Assembly (NCBI GenBank): GCA_024654525.1
Contig: JANLHI010000025.1
Location: 1-25,566, forward strand
Direction of reading: 5' to 3'
Source: Patescibacteria group bacterium
GTDB lineage: Bacteria; Patescibacteria; Paceibacteria; UBA6257; 2-01-FULL-56-20
DNA: 25,566 bases
Each line of letters begins with the position of its first letter. Within the stretch, counting starts at the first letter, position 1. The notes below the pieces were generated by a model. It did not search any database. It saw only the letters and a list, made by a program, of their open reading frames with translations, and was not told the origin of the DNA. The position numbers and the translations under genes were made by a program. Positions 1 through 6,692 of the stretch are shown in pieces.

Positions 1-1
1 C

Positions 2-793
2 GAGGCTCCCGGAACCGCCTATTCGCTTTCCGCAGGTACGTATGTAGTGAGTGAAAATGCACACGCTTCTTATACGCAAAGCTTCAGTGGGGCGTGCGAC
101 GCGAATGGGATCGTCACGCTTTCCGCGGGAGAGGATAAAACATGTACGGTCACGAATGATGATATTGCGCCACCTCCACCTCCTCCGCCACCTCCCCCAC
201 CTCCGGCACCTGCATCACCTCCACCCCCGTCAGTTACTGTTGACGTTCCGGGGAGAATAGTACCCCTTATTGGTATTCTCAAAGTCCCAACTCCGCGTGC
301 GTTACCCGAAGGATCCGGCTTGGTTGTGTACGACTACGTTGTATGGAACGTAGGCGGTCAGCAAGCGCTTATCAATATTACGGTAGTTGATGACAAATGT
401 AGTCCGGTTTCCTTTATTTCCGGTGATACAAATAACAACGGCAAGCTTGATTTTGGTGAAAAGTGGAAATATGACTGTAGCATCACGCTTTTAAATACTA
501 CTACGAACATCGCAATCGCCACCGGTTATGGTGATGATAGTCAGCATCAAGACGCTACTGCCACCGCAGTCGCTACTGTGGTGGTGGGGAATCTGCCGAA
601 GTTACCGGATGCAGGAGGGGTAGTGCCTCCTCTTATTACCACTGCCCTTGTGATTATGCCCCACTTTCCCAATACGGGACTCCTTTCCTTGGAACAAAAC
701 ACCTTCATAGGTATTGCGGTATTTTGGAGTATATTTGCGGCTCCATTCCTAATCCGGTTTGTTAGGAGAAAATTATTTGTGGTTGATTTGTAA
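2..793 (+). CDS. Cell-wall-anchored surface protein, 5'-truncated (SpaA-like + DUF11-like domain, FPNTG signal)
   Basis: The frame is open from base 2 with no stop, so the gene begins upstream; the GTG at 47 is internal. The first residues (GTYVVSENA, then SGACDANG and ECF-like GEDKTCTVTNDD) look like the end of a SpaA/prealbumin-like stalk domain, the last strand ending in 'TCTVTNDD'. A run of prolines (about bases 170-230) forms a stiff linker. A DUF11-like beta domain follows, with a Cys pair (DDKCSP ... KYDC) flanking an Asp/Asn-rich loop, GDTNNNGKLDFGE, that resembles a calcium-binding loop. Near the C-terminus FPNTG precedes a hydrophobic segment and RRK, the standard arrangement of a sortase sorting signal. 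The adjacent LPETG protein and two sortases support this. The product is presumably exported and covalently anchored; its ligand is unknown. Confident on the class, less so on the exact N-terminal domain. Confidence 0.85.
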   Translation, partial: EAPGTAYSLSAGTYVVSENAHASYTQSFSGACDANGIVTLSAGEDKTCTVTNDDIAPPPPPPPPPPPPAPASPPPPSVTVDVPGRIVPLIGILKVPTPRALPEGSGLVVYDYVVWNVGGQQALINITVVDDKCSPVSFISGDTNNNGKLDFGEKWKYDCSITLLNTTTNIAIATGYGDDSQHQDATATAVATVVVGNLPKLPDAGGVVPPLITTALVIMPHFPNTGLLSLEQNTFIGIAVFWSIFAAPFLIRFVRRKLFVVDL

Positions 794-840
794 ACAATAA
801 CCGTCGAGGAGTATAAAAACCTGCGCGAAAAATAAATTTG

Positions 841-1761
841 ATGACTGTTACTCTTGTACGTAAATTAAAAATGTCCATTCCAATATGTGTCGCGGTGCTG
901 ATACTTGGATTTGGGAATTTGCCCGTCTTTGCGGAAGCAAGTGAAAGTGTTCTCCACGTTCCTCTCATTGGTATTTCGATAGTGCCGAGTCCATTGGTAT
1001 TACCGAAAGGGCCGGGCAACGTGACGTATCATTATGCGGTCAAAAATTTTCTGTGGGAAGCGGCTTTGACTGATGTGCAAGTTTTCGATACGAAGTGTGG
1101 TCACGTCACATTTATAGAGGGTGATGATAACGATGACTCTCAACTTGATTTTAGCGAAACATGGAGATATACATGCGCTACAAAACTTTTGGAAACTACC
1201 GAAAGCATTGCTACGGCAATAGGCACCGCTAATAATCTTTTGGCAACACACAAAGCGTACGCTACCGTTATTGTCGGTTCAAACAGTCTGGCTCCACTCG
1301 TCAATATTATTAATGTCAGTAAAATTGCGTATCCCTTGGATTTACCTGCCGAGGGAGGCGATGTCATTTTTACCTATAGAGTCAATAACCCCGGCGTAGC
1401 GCCTTTGCACGATGTGGTGGTTATCGATGATAAATGCAGTGCCATGTCGAATAAATTGGGAGACATAAACGGTAACGATCGTCTCGATGTGCGCGAGGTA
1501 TGGATATATTCATGCGCCACGCATCTCACCGAAACGACGACAAACACGGTAAGTGTCACAGCTTTTGCGGGTGGATTGAAGGCAGTCGGCTACTCTACGC
1601 TCACGGTCACGGTTGCTCGGTTGGTTCCGGGTTTACCGGAGACGGGAACAATTTCCGATATGCGAAATATTGTATGGGGAGTTTTGGCATTTTTTCTGGC
1701 GGGTCTCATTATATTTTTCTCAATAACTCGGAAAAGCAATTTTGGGAAAAATTCGGTATGA
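841..1761 (+). CDS. LPETG-type cell-wall-anchored surface protein with two DUF11-like domains
   Basis: A 306-aa protein. ATG 841 is chosen over the in-frame TTG 838; ATG 871 is a further alternative. The N-terminus is a typical signal peptide (RKLK, hydrophobic core, then VFA-EA as likely cleavage site). Two repeated beta domains follow (about residues 38-140 and 145-255). Each has a Cys pair bracketing an acidic loop (GDDNDDSQLDFSE and GDINGNDRLDVRE), matching the domain in the preceding protein. LPETG at about residue 265 is followed by a hydrophobic helix and TRK, a canonical sortase A-like sorting signal. Its stop overlaps the next start (ATGA at 1758-1761), so it is translationally coupled to the sortase behind it, which is probably its anchoring enzyme. 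The protein is likely a short surface stalk or adhesin subunit; the binding partner is unknown. Confidence 0.88.
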   Translation: MTVTLVRKLKMSIPICVAVLILGFGNLPVFAEASESVLHVPLIGISIVPSPLVLPKGPGNVTYHYAVKNFLWEAALTDVQVFDTKCGHVTFIEGDDNDDSQLDFSETWRYTCATKLLETTESIATAIGTANNLLATHKAYATVIVGSNSLAPLVNIINVSKIAYPLDLPAEGGDVIFTYRVNNPGVAPLHDVVVIDDKCSAMSNKLGDINGNDRLDVREVWIYSCATHLTETTTNTVSVTAFAGGLKAVGYSTLTVTVARLVPGLPETGTISDMRNIVWGVLAFFLAGLIIFFSITRKSNFGKNSV

Positions 1762-2876
1762 AAATAAAGCTAATAGTAATCTTCGCTCTTTTTGTGGGAG
1801 TTGGACTTTGTTTTTTGGTGCTGTTTCGGCTTGGTCCGAATAAATATGCGGATAATGGAAATGTTCCCGATAGCTTATTTGGTTGGAAATATCCGTCGGT
1901 CAAGTTTCCGATAACCGGACCTGGTCAAATCGCATATTCCAATATCCGTGATCCCGGAGGTGTGCCCCAAGGACTTCCTGTCCGTCTCAAAATTCCTATT
2001 ATCAGTGTGGATGCGGCAATCGAAGACGCGCTCATTACATCCGATGGGAGAATGGATGTGCCGGAAGGTTCAACAAATGTTGCATGGTTTTCCCTCGGTC
2101 CTCATCCGGGTCGGGAAGGGAGTGCGGTTATTGGTGGTCACTTCGGTATTAAAAATGGAGTCAAGTTTGTTTTTTATGATTTGGACAAACTTAAAATCGG
2201 CGACAAAATTTACATTGAAAATGACAAGGGGGATACCCTCGCGTTTCAAGTCCGGTCGGTTAAATTGTTTGATAGGGATGCCGATGCGACTGATGTATTC
2301 ACTTCATATGACAAGATGGCGCATCTGAATCTTATTACCTGCGAAGGAGTTTGGAACAAAGTGAACGGCACTTATCCGCAGCGACGAGTGGTGTTCACCG
2401 ATGCGGTATTGGAGGAAGGTGCCATTACGGTTATGTCCGAAGCAAATGCTATTTTTGAGCGAAGACTTGGTATCGGTTCACGGGGAGCTGATGTGGTCAT
2501 GCTCCAAACTGCGCTTGAGGAACAAAAGTTTCTCACAATACCGCGCGGAGTTACTCGCGGATATTTTGGCGTGCTCACAAGTGCCGCGGTCATACAATAT
2601 CAAAAAAACGTCGGTCTGCCGCCGGACGGCGTGTTCGGACGATTGGCGAGAGCGAAGTTGTTTCCGGAGGTGGGGGTTGATGAACCTTCTCCGACAGTAA
2701 TCAAGCCAACTCTTCCGTCAACTGCGTTGGAGTCGCCCGATTCGATTTCTTCTTTTCGCGCCCTCCTTCGATTTATGGAAAATCTCTATGCAACTCCATT
2801 GGATGGATTGATAACTTCTTTTCTCCTTATTTCGATAATTTTTATAATTTTTAAGATTACTCGGCGGCAATTATAA
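1758..2876 (+). CDS. Sortase (class E/F-like) fused to a peptidoglycan-binding domain, two TM ends
   Basis: A 372-aa protein; ATG 1758 is preferred over upstream in-frame codons because it gives an N-terminal membrane anchor and overlaps the previous stop as ATGA. Residues 5-23 are a TM helix. The sortase domain (about 70-216) has the signatures LPVRLKIP, VAWFSLGPHPG, IGGH (His128), LITC (Cys195) and RR (Arg209/210), the catalytic His-Cys-Arg triad of transpeptidases that join LPXTG-type proteins to the wall. Residues about 237-302 match a PG_binding_1 repeat (GSRGADVVMLQ ... TSAAVIQYQKNVGLPPDGVFG). A Ser/Pro-rich linker and a second TM helix (about 350-366) ending TRRQL follow. Sortases are normally about 200-250 aa with one anchor, so the C-terminal extension is unusual. 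The wall-binding domain could position the enzyme next to its acceptor peptidoglycan (inference). Confidence 0.9.
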   Translation: MKIKLIVIFALFVGVGLCFLVLFRLGPNKYADNGNVPDSLFGWKYPSVKFPITGPGQIAYSNIRDPGGVPQGLPVRLKIPIISVDAAIEDALITSDGRMDVPEGSTNVAWFSLGPHPGREGSAVIGGHFGIKNGVKFVFYDLDKLKIGDKIYIENDKGDTLAFQVRSVKLFDRDADATDVFTSYDKMAHLNLITCEGVWNKVNGTYPQRRVVFTDAVLEEGAITVMSEANAIFERRLGIGSRGADVVMLQTALEEQKFLTIPRGVTRGYFGVLTSAAVIQYQKNVGLPPDGVFGRLARAKLFPEVGVDEPSPTVIKPTLPSTALESPDSISSFRALLRFMENLYATPLDGLITSFLLISIIFIIFKITRRQL

Positions 2877-2881
2877 AACGT

Positions 2882-3526
2882 ATGCAATTAAAAATTATAG
2901 TGCGGTGGGCGTTGGGTGTCGGGGTGATTGCGGGAGTCGTGTTTTTTTCACTGTCTCCCTTCTTTTTGGTTCCGCGCCTGTCCGCTCAAGGTTCGTATGT
3001 CGCGAAATCGGTTGTTGTGGATATTAAGCCAAGCAACTCTTTGAAGGAGCAAATAAGTCCGGGGTTGCCGGTCCGTCTCAAAATTCCCACTATCAATTTA
3101 AATGTGGAGCTTGAGCATGTGGGCATCACCCTTCGGGGAGCGTTGGATGTGCCGAAAGGTCGCGCGAACGCAGGGTGGTTTAAATTCGGACCTCGTCCGG
3201 GGGAGGAGGGGGTCGCGATTATTGATGGCCACTTTGGTTTTTGGAAAAATGATGTACCCGCAGTATTTAATAATTTGAATAAATTACGTAAAGGAGATGT
3301 GCTCTCCGTAGAAGATCAAAAAGGGAAGGTGGTTAATTTTGTAGTGCGCGAAGTTCGGAGATATGATCCGAAGGCAGACACGTCGGAAGTATTTGTTTCA
3401 AATGACGAGAAAGCGCACCTTACTCTTATTACGTGCGATGGGGTTTGGAACAAGTTTCTCAAAACGTATTCCAAAAGACTCGTGGTATTTACCGATAGGG
3501 AAGGGGAAATATCTCCTGCGTTGTAA
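2882..3526 (+). CDS. Sortase (class E/F-like), single-domain
   Basis: A 214-aa protein starting 5 nt after the fused sortase. One N-terminal TM segment (about residues 8-30) places the catalytic domain outside the membrane. Landmarks are LPVRLKIPTI, DVPKGRANAGWFKFGPRPG, IDGH (His117), LITC (Cys185) and KR (Arg199), the complete catalytic triad. It is clearly a paralogue of the upstream sortase: both share the LPVRLKIP entry strand, the GPxPG turn and the LITC-x-GVWNK block. It lacks the peptidoglycan-binding and C-terminal TM extension. Two paralogous sortases beside two different sorting signals (FPNTG, LPETG) suggest divided substrate choice, or one polymerising and one anchoring enzyme. 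Neither assignment can be made from the sequence alone. Confidence 0.9.
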   Translation: MQLKIIVRWALGVGVIAGVVFFSLSPFFLVPRLSAQGSYVAKSVVVDIKPSNSLKEQISPGLPVRLKIPTINLNVELEHVGITLRGALDVPKGRANAGWFKFGPRPGEEGVAIIDGHFGFWKNDVPAVFNNLNKLRKGDVLSVEDQKGKVVNFVVREVRRYDPKADTSEVFVSNDEKAHLTLITCDGVWNKFLKTYSKRLVVFTDREGEISPAL

Positions 3527-3583
3527 AAGTGCGCAAAAATTTCCCTCGTATGTGTTGATGGTGGATTCTCGGTGAGAGACATG

Positions 3584-3592
3584 TGGTATAGT
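3584..3592 (+). promoter_or_regulatory. Candidate extended -10 promoter for the Cys-rich mini-gene
   Basis: TGGTATAGT forms an extended -10 (TG-N-TATAGT) in the 111-bp gap after the sortases. The first ATG downstream is 45 nt away at 3638. No good -35 is seen. The rest of the gap holds nothing else recognisable. Confidence 0.4.
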
Positions 3593-3637
3593 ATTAATAA
3601 GCGCTAAAGGTCATTTTTCGTTGTTGATTTCAATAAT

Positions 3638-3835
3638 ATGTCCCATTACATGTATACGAGAGAGTGCAATGGTATTTCGGATGATCCGAATGTCATATGC
3701 CAAGCGTCTGACTGTTCTAAAAAATTCCACTCGCTTACTCCTTGTGACTGTACCGATAGCCGGCATGGACAACAGGGAGGTGAAGCAAAAGAATTGCCGT
3801 CAGACGGTGTGAACAATAATAACTATCATGGTTGA
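3638..3835 (+). CDS. Small Cys-rich protein (possible metal-binding knuckle), unknown function
   Basis: A 65-aa ORF. Five cysteines lie in the first 40 residues, spaced as TREC, VICQASDC and PCDC, followed by TDSRHG. This Cys/His pattern suggests a small zinc- or iron-binding fold; similar short 'C..C...C.C.DxxH' proteins are common in CPR genomes, as far as I recall. The C-terminal third is polar and Asn-rich. Its stop overlaps the start of the next mini-gene by 8 nt, which argues for real translation of both. No Shine-Dalgarno sequence is visible. I do not recognise a named family. The Cys pattern and overlap are the only support, so confidence is moderate. Confidence 0.5.
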   Translation: MSHYMYTRECNGISDDPNVICQASDCSKKFHSLTPCDCTDSRHGQQGGEAKELPSDGVNNNNYHG

Positions 3836-3977
3836 ATCGGAAAAAAAAGCTCCGCACTCACTGCTTTATGTGGTGATTATTTTGGCGATTATTTTTGGAA
3901 TTATTTACTTTACTTCCGGAAATAATGTACAGCCGGAAGAGGGCGGAGAGGCGCAAGAGTCGGTTGTGTCTCCATAA
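3828..3977 (+). CDS. 49-aa single-pass membrane mini-protein
   Basis: ATG 3828 overlaps the end of the Cys-rich ORF. The product has a short charged N-terminus (MVESEKKAPHS), one hydrophobic helix (LLYVVIILAIIFGIIYF) and an acidic tail (PEEGGEAQESVVSP). This is a typical single TM protein with a short tail. The stop at 3975-3977 lies just before the DoxX promoter. Function is unknown; overlap with the Cys-rich protein suggests the two act together, for example as a membrane tether plus soluble metal-binding partner (inference). Confidence 0.5.
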   Translation: MVESEKKAPHSLLYVVIILAIIFGIIYFTSGNNVQPEEGGEAQESVVSP

Positions 3978-3987
3978 ATAAGTTTGT

Positions 3988-3993
3988 TATACT
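3988..3993 (+). promoter_or_regulatory. Promoter -10 (leaderless) for the DoxX gene
   Basis: TATACT sits exactly 6 nt before ATG 4000, so transcription would begin at or next to the start codon. TTGTGT at 3964-3969 with an 18-nt spacer is a weak -35. The same 6-nt geometry recurs at four other genes here. Confidence 0.6.
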
Positions 3994-3999
3994 ACCCAC

Positions 4000-4407
4000 A
4001 TGACTAATTTATGTTTGTGCAAAAGAACCGATGTTATGCTTCTCATTGCGCGTGTGATAATAGGTGGGATTTTTATCTATACAGGATGGATGAAAGTTGC
4101 GGATATGGGTGCGACAATCGGGTTTTTTGGTACATTGGGTATCCCTGCATTTCTCACGTACATAGTGGCATATGCGGAGCTTATCGGGGGAGTGCTTTTA
4201 GTGCTTGGATTTTGGACGTGTCTTGTGGCGGGGATTCTTGCGATTATTATGATTGCGGCTACATGGTTTATGAGTGGCAAAGGGTTTGCAGGGGTGAGTA
4301 CTCCGATTGCAACATTCGCGGCGTTGGTTGCGCTTATGGGTTCGTGTGGAGGAAAATATTCGCTTTCGTGTAAGGGAGGGCAGTGTGCATCGTGTGTCTC
4401 AAAATAA
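4000..4407 (+). CDS. DoxX family membrane protein with Cys-rich tail
   Basis: A 135-aa protein with four predicted TM helices. The opening helix (ARVIIGGIFIYTGWMKVADM) is the DoxX-family signature, and the AYAELIGGVLLVLGFWT motif follows in helix 2. DoxX proteins are small membrane proteins often linked to redox or sulfur-oxidation partners; the precise reaction is usually unknown. The C-terminal tail carries a cluster of cysteines (SCGGKYSLSCKGGQCASC), and two more lie in the N-terminal CLCKR. These suggest metal or thiol chemistry at the membrane face. The start is fixed by a -10 box 6 nt upstream and there is no Shine-Dalgarno. A 15-bp hairpin follows at 4424-4458. Confidence 0.8.
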   Translation: MTNLCLCKRTDVMLLIARVIIGGIFIYTGWMKVADMGATIGFFGTLGIPAFLTYIVAYAELIGGVLLVLGFWTCLVAGILAIIMIAATWFMSGKGFAGVSTPIATFAALVALMGSCGGKYSLSCKGGQCASCVSK

Positions 4408-4423
4408 CATAAGATTTTTATTT

Positions 4424-4458
4424 CACACCACGGATGGCAAAACGCCATTCGTGGTGTG
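4424..4458 (+). terminator. 15-bp stem-loop after doxX, abutting the NUDIX promoter
   Basis: Arms 4424-4438 and 4444-4458 are complementary except for one G-T pair; the loop is AAAAC. No U-tract follows. The downstream arm ends 3 nt before TATAAT of the next promoter, so it occupies the -35 region. It could be a U-less terminator of doxX, an operator, or both. Confidence 0.55.
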
Positions 4459-4461
4459 GCG

Positions 4462-4474
4462 TATAATAAAGGAG
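4462..4474 (+). promoter_or_regulatory. Promoter -10 plus Shine-Dalgarno for NUDIX gene
   Basis: A consensus TATAAT (4462-4467) is followed by AGGAG (4470-4474), 4 nt before ATG 4479. This is one of the few clear Shine-Dalgarno sequences in the window, on a very short leader. Confidence 0.6.
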
Positions 4475-4478
4475 CACT

Positions 4479-4937
4479 ATGGAAGAATCTCTACAACCTC
4501 AATTTGTTATCGCGGCGTTCGCTGTTATTTTTGACGAGCAAAAACGCGTGCTACTTTGTCATCGGCGTGATTATGATTTATGGAATTTGCCGGGTGGTGG
4601 TATGGAGCATGGTGAATCTCCATGGGATTGCGTAGTCCGGGAAGCGAGAGAGGAAACGGGGCTGGAAGTGGAGATTGTAAAGTTGGCAGGTGTTTATGGA
4701 AAGCCGGATAGGAATCAAGTTGCGTTTTCTTTTGTGTGTAAGATAGTTGGTGGACAGATTAAGACGAGCAATGAAATGGATAGATCCGAATATTTTGCGT
4801 TGGAAAATATTCCCAAAAATACAACTTTGAAACAAGTAGAGAGAATTAAGGACGCACTACTCAATCTTTCCGAAACTTTATTTAAAACTCAGACAGGAAA
4901 ATCATCAATTGAGTTAGTAAAAGAAGGCACGCTTTAG
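4479..4937 (+). CDS. NUDIX hydrolase
   Basis: A 152-aa protein. The Nudix box is intact (G-x5-E-x7-REAREETGL at about residues 39-62), with the metal-binding REAREE glutamates. The family hydrolyses nucleoside diphosphates linked to another moiety; roles include sanitising oxidised dNTPs or cleaving nucleotide sugars. Substrate cannot be assigned from this sequence. The strand order before the box (FVIAAFAVIFDEQKRVLLCHR) and LPGGGMEHGE are typical of MutT-like members. It has its own promoter with SD. Its stop lies 8 bp from the stop of the convergent pseudouridine synthase, with no room for a separate terminator. Confidence 0.88.
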   Translation: MEESLQPQFVIAAFAVIFDEQKRVLLCHRRDYDLWNLPGGGMEHGESPWDCVVREAREETGLEVEIVKLAGVYGKPDRNQVAFSFVCKIVGGQIKTSNEMDRSEYFALENIPKNTTLKQVERIKDALLNLSETLFKTQTGKSSIELVKEGTL

Positions 4938-4945
4938 TGGCAATG

Positions 4946-5692
4946 CTATATACCTAGCGCGTCAAGGAGTGTGTCGAGTTCCGCTCCTTCAATCGGACAA
5001 TATTTCCCCGTGCCTATTCCGGAGGTGGTGATGTTTGCGATGCGGTATCGCTCAATGGTGTCGGTAACATGATTGAGCGCGGCACACATACGGCGGATTT
5101 GATGCTTTTTATCTTCGGTAAGAATAATCGAGAATTGTTTTTTTCCAAGAATGGTTACTTGGCACGGTTGTGTCATGTATCCTTCAATATTCACTCCTCG
5201 CTCCAGTCTTTTTTTGAAATTTGTTGGAAGGATTTCTTTAGTGGTGACAATATATTCTTTTTCAATCGAGTAGTCGGGGTGAAGGATGCGATCGGTAATT
5301 CTTCCGTCATCGGTAAGGATAACGAGTCCGTGAGAATATTTATCGAGTTGTCCTATGGGGAATGTGCCGGAGATGGGGGATGAGGTATCTGCAACTTCGT
5401 CTTTTCCGTACGAAGAAAAAGTGGTGGAAGTACTTCGTGGTCTGTTGTAGGCAAAGTAGCGATATTTTTTTGCATGAAAACGCACTTCTACTATATCGGT
5501 TTCATGTACTTTGTCGCCGAGTTTTGCACGAGCGCCGTTGATAAGTACGCGTCCTTTTTCGACGAGAGAGTCTCCTTCGCGACGAGTGCCATAATTCTTC
5601 CACGCAAGGTATTTGTTGACACGCATGGGATAGCGTGGTTCTTCCGAATCCTCTTTGGGGTTTCCCTTGGGCTTTCCGTATTTGCGAGGCAT
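4946..5692 (-). CDS. Pseudouridine synthase, RsuA/RluB/RluF type
   Basis: A 248-aa protein. A basic N-terminal stretch precedes an S4 RNA-binding domain (RVNKYLAWKNYGTRREGDSL through GRVLINGARAKLGDKV). The catalytic domain contains GQLDKYSHGLVILTDDG, with the invariant Asp of the family, and later HQIRRMCAALNH. It isomerises specific uridines in rRNA; whether 16S (RsuA-like) or 23S (RluB/F-like) is unclear. The usual GRLD reads GQLD here, a substitution next to the catalytic Asp. Start ATG 5692 is supported by TATAGT exactly 6 nt upstream. It is divergent from the coiled-coil gene, sharing an 86-bp intergenic region, and convergent with NUDIX. Confidence 0.85.
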   Translation of the reverse strand: MPRKYGKPKGNPKEDSEEPRYPMRVNKYLAWKNYGTRREGDSLVEKGRVLINGARAKLGDKVHETDIVEVRFHAKKYRYFAYNRPRSTSTTFSSYGKDEVADTSSPISGTFPIGQLDKYSHGLVILTDDGRITDRILHPDYSIEKEYIVTTKEILPTNFKKRLERGVNIEGYMTQPCQVTILGKKQFSIILTEDKKHQIRRMCAALNHVTDTIERYRIANITTSGIGTGKYCPIEGAELDTLLDALGI

Positions 5693-5698
5693 GCGGAC

Positions 5699-5704
5699 AC
5701 TATA
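5699..5704 (-). promoter_or_regulatory. Leaderless promoter -10 for the pseudouridine synthase
   Basis: Minus-strand GTATAGT, with TATAGT at 5704-5699 and 6 nt to ATG 5692. No convincing -35. Confidence 0.55.
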
Positions 5705-5764
5705 CCTTAAAATCGGAAAAAAGCGGATTACTGTAAAAAACTTGTACCTTGTGGTGTGTGGGGA

Positions 5765-5770
5765 TATGCT
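5765..5770 (+). promoter_or_regulatory. Candidate -10 for the coiled-coil/2-TM gene
   Basis: TATGCT lies 8 nt before ATG 5779, supporting 5779 rather than the in-frame TTG at 5749 as the start. Confidence 0.4.
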
Positions 5771-5778
5771 TACATCTG

Positions 5779-6051
5779 ATGAATGACCAACTACACAATC
5801 TTGAGAATGAAATCCATGCCATCAAAGAGCGGAATGTACGCGTGGAGGCAGATAAGGCGTGGGAAACGAGCAAATTTCGAATTTTTACGCTTTGCGTGAT
5901 TACTTATGTTATCGCCGCATGCGTCCTCTACGCGGTGGGTGTCGCGAATTTTTTCTTGAGTGCGTTCGTGCCTACCGCCGGATTTTTTCTTTCCGTGCAG
6001 TCATTGCCTGCAATCAAGCGGTGGTGGGTGAAGAAATATTTAGAAAAGTGA
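5779..6051 (+). CDS. Small coiled-coil / two-TM membrane protein, unknown function
   Basis: A 90-aa protein. ATG 5779 is preferred because it follows a -10-like box; the residues encoded upstream of it look non-coding (WCVGICLHL). The N-terminal third (NDQLHNLENEIHAIKERNVRVEADKAWE) has heptad-like spacing typical of a short coiled coil. Two hydrophobic helices follow, separated by a short turn (about residues 34-54 and 57-74). It ends in a basic tail (KRWWVKKYLEK). As I recall, this plan (short helix, TM hairpin, WW-K tail) recurs in uncharacterised CPR proteins. The methyltransferase starts 7 nt downstream, so the two are probably cotranscribed. No function can be assigned. Confidence 0.65.
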   Translation: MNDQLHNLENEIHAIKERNVRVEADKAWETSKFRIFTLCVITYVIAACVLYAVGVANFFLSAFVPTAGFFLSVQSLPAIKRWWVKKYLEK

Positions 6052-6058
6052 ATGCGGT

Positions 6059-6628
6059 ATGAGTAGTTTTTTTGACATTCTCGCGCCGGTCTACGACGTG
6101 CTTCACATCGGGAGTAGAAGGACGTTTCGGAACATAGAGAAAATTGCAGAGTTTACTCCCGTGGATGTGGTGGTGGACGTGGGTGGGGGCGCGGGGCGGA
6201 TTGCGCGGTTTCTTGTGGGGAGAGTGGCACGCGTGATTGTGCTTGACCCCTCGGAGGGGATGGTGCGGCAATGTAGGAAGCGCGAGGGATTGGAGTGCGT
6301 GCTCGGTGGCGCGGAGAAGATTCCGTGTGATGACAGTTCAGTGGATAAAATAATTCTTGTGGACGCATTTCATCATATTTCCGCTCAACTTGCGGCGGTA
6401 CGAGAAATGAGGCGAGTGCTCAAACCGGGCGGAAAAATAATTTTTGAAGAATTTAACCCCGAGACGCTTGGCGGAAAATATGTGATGGTGTTTGAGTGGC
6501 TTTTCCGCATGGGGAGTACATTTTATACTCCTGCGGCGCTTGCGCGGCTATTTTCAGAGCATGATTTTGAGGTGCGCGTGGTGAATAGGGGGCGAAAGGC
6601 GTATTACGCGGTGGCGAGAAGGGTTTAG
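6059..6628 (+). CDS. Class I SAM-dependent methyltransferase
   Basis: A 189-aa protein with a Rossmann-like fold. Motif I is VVVDVGGGAGRIARFL (about residues 38-53), the acidic end of strand 2 is VLDPSEGM, motif III-like ILVDAFHHI follows, and LKPGGKIIFEEF is the post-motif strand. This pattern is the Methyltransf_11/UbiE-like group acting on small molecules, lipids or quinones. The substrate is not predictable, and no quinone genes are nearby. It starts 7 nt after the coiled-coil gene in an apparent operon. A long perfect inverted repeat lies 18 nt after its stop. Confidence 0.82.
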   Translation: MSSFFDILAPVYDVLHIGSRRTFRNIEKIAEFTPVDVVVDVGGGAGRIARFLVGRVARVIVLDPSEGMVRQCRKREGLECVLGGAEKIPCDDSSVDKIILVDAFHHISAQLAAVREMRRVLKPGGKIIFEEFNPETLGGKYVMVFEWLFRMGSTFYTPAALARLFSEHDFEVRVVNRGRKAYYAVARRV

Positions 6629-6646
6629 CACACACAGGAATGAGTT

Positions 6647-6692
6647 ACCCACAATACCCCAACATACTTGAGTATGTTGGGGTATTGTGGGT
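6647..6692. repeat. 22-bp perfect palindrome between methyltransferase and regulator genes
   Basis: Arms 6647-6668 and 6671-6692 are perfectly complementary with TG between them. No U-tract follows on either strand. The right arm covers the expected -35 of the downstream promoter (TATAAT at 6707), so it may be a repressor site. A U-less terminator is the alternative. Confidence 0.75.

Noticed and set aside
70..282. Minus-strand poly-Gly open frame
   Set aside because: It is the antisense of the proline-rich linker of the first surface protein.
1500..1757. Upstream extension of the fused sortase to a start at 1500
   Set aside because: The extra 86 residues overlap the LPETG gene in another frame and look random; ATG 1758 gives a proper membrane anchor and ATGA coupling.
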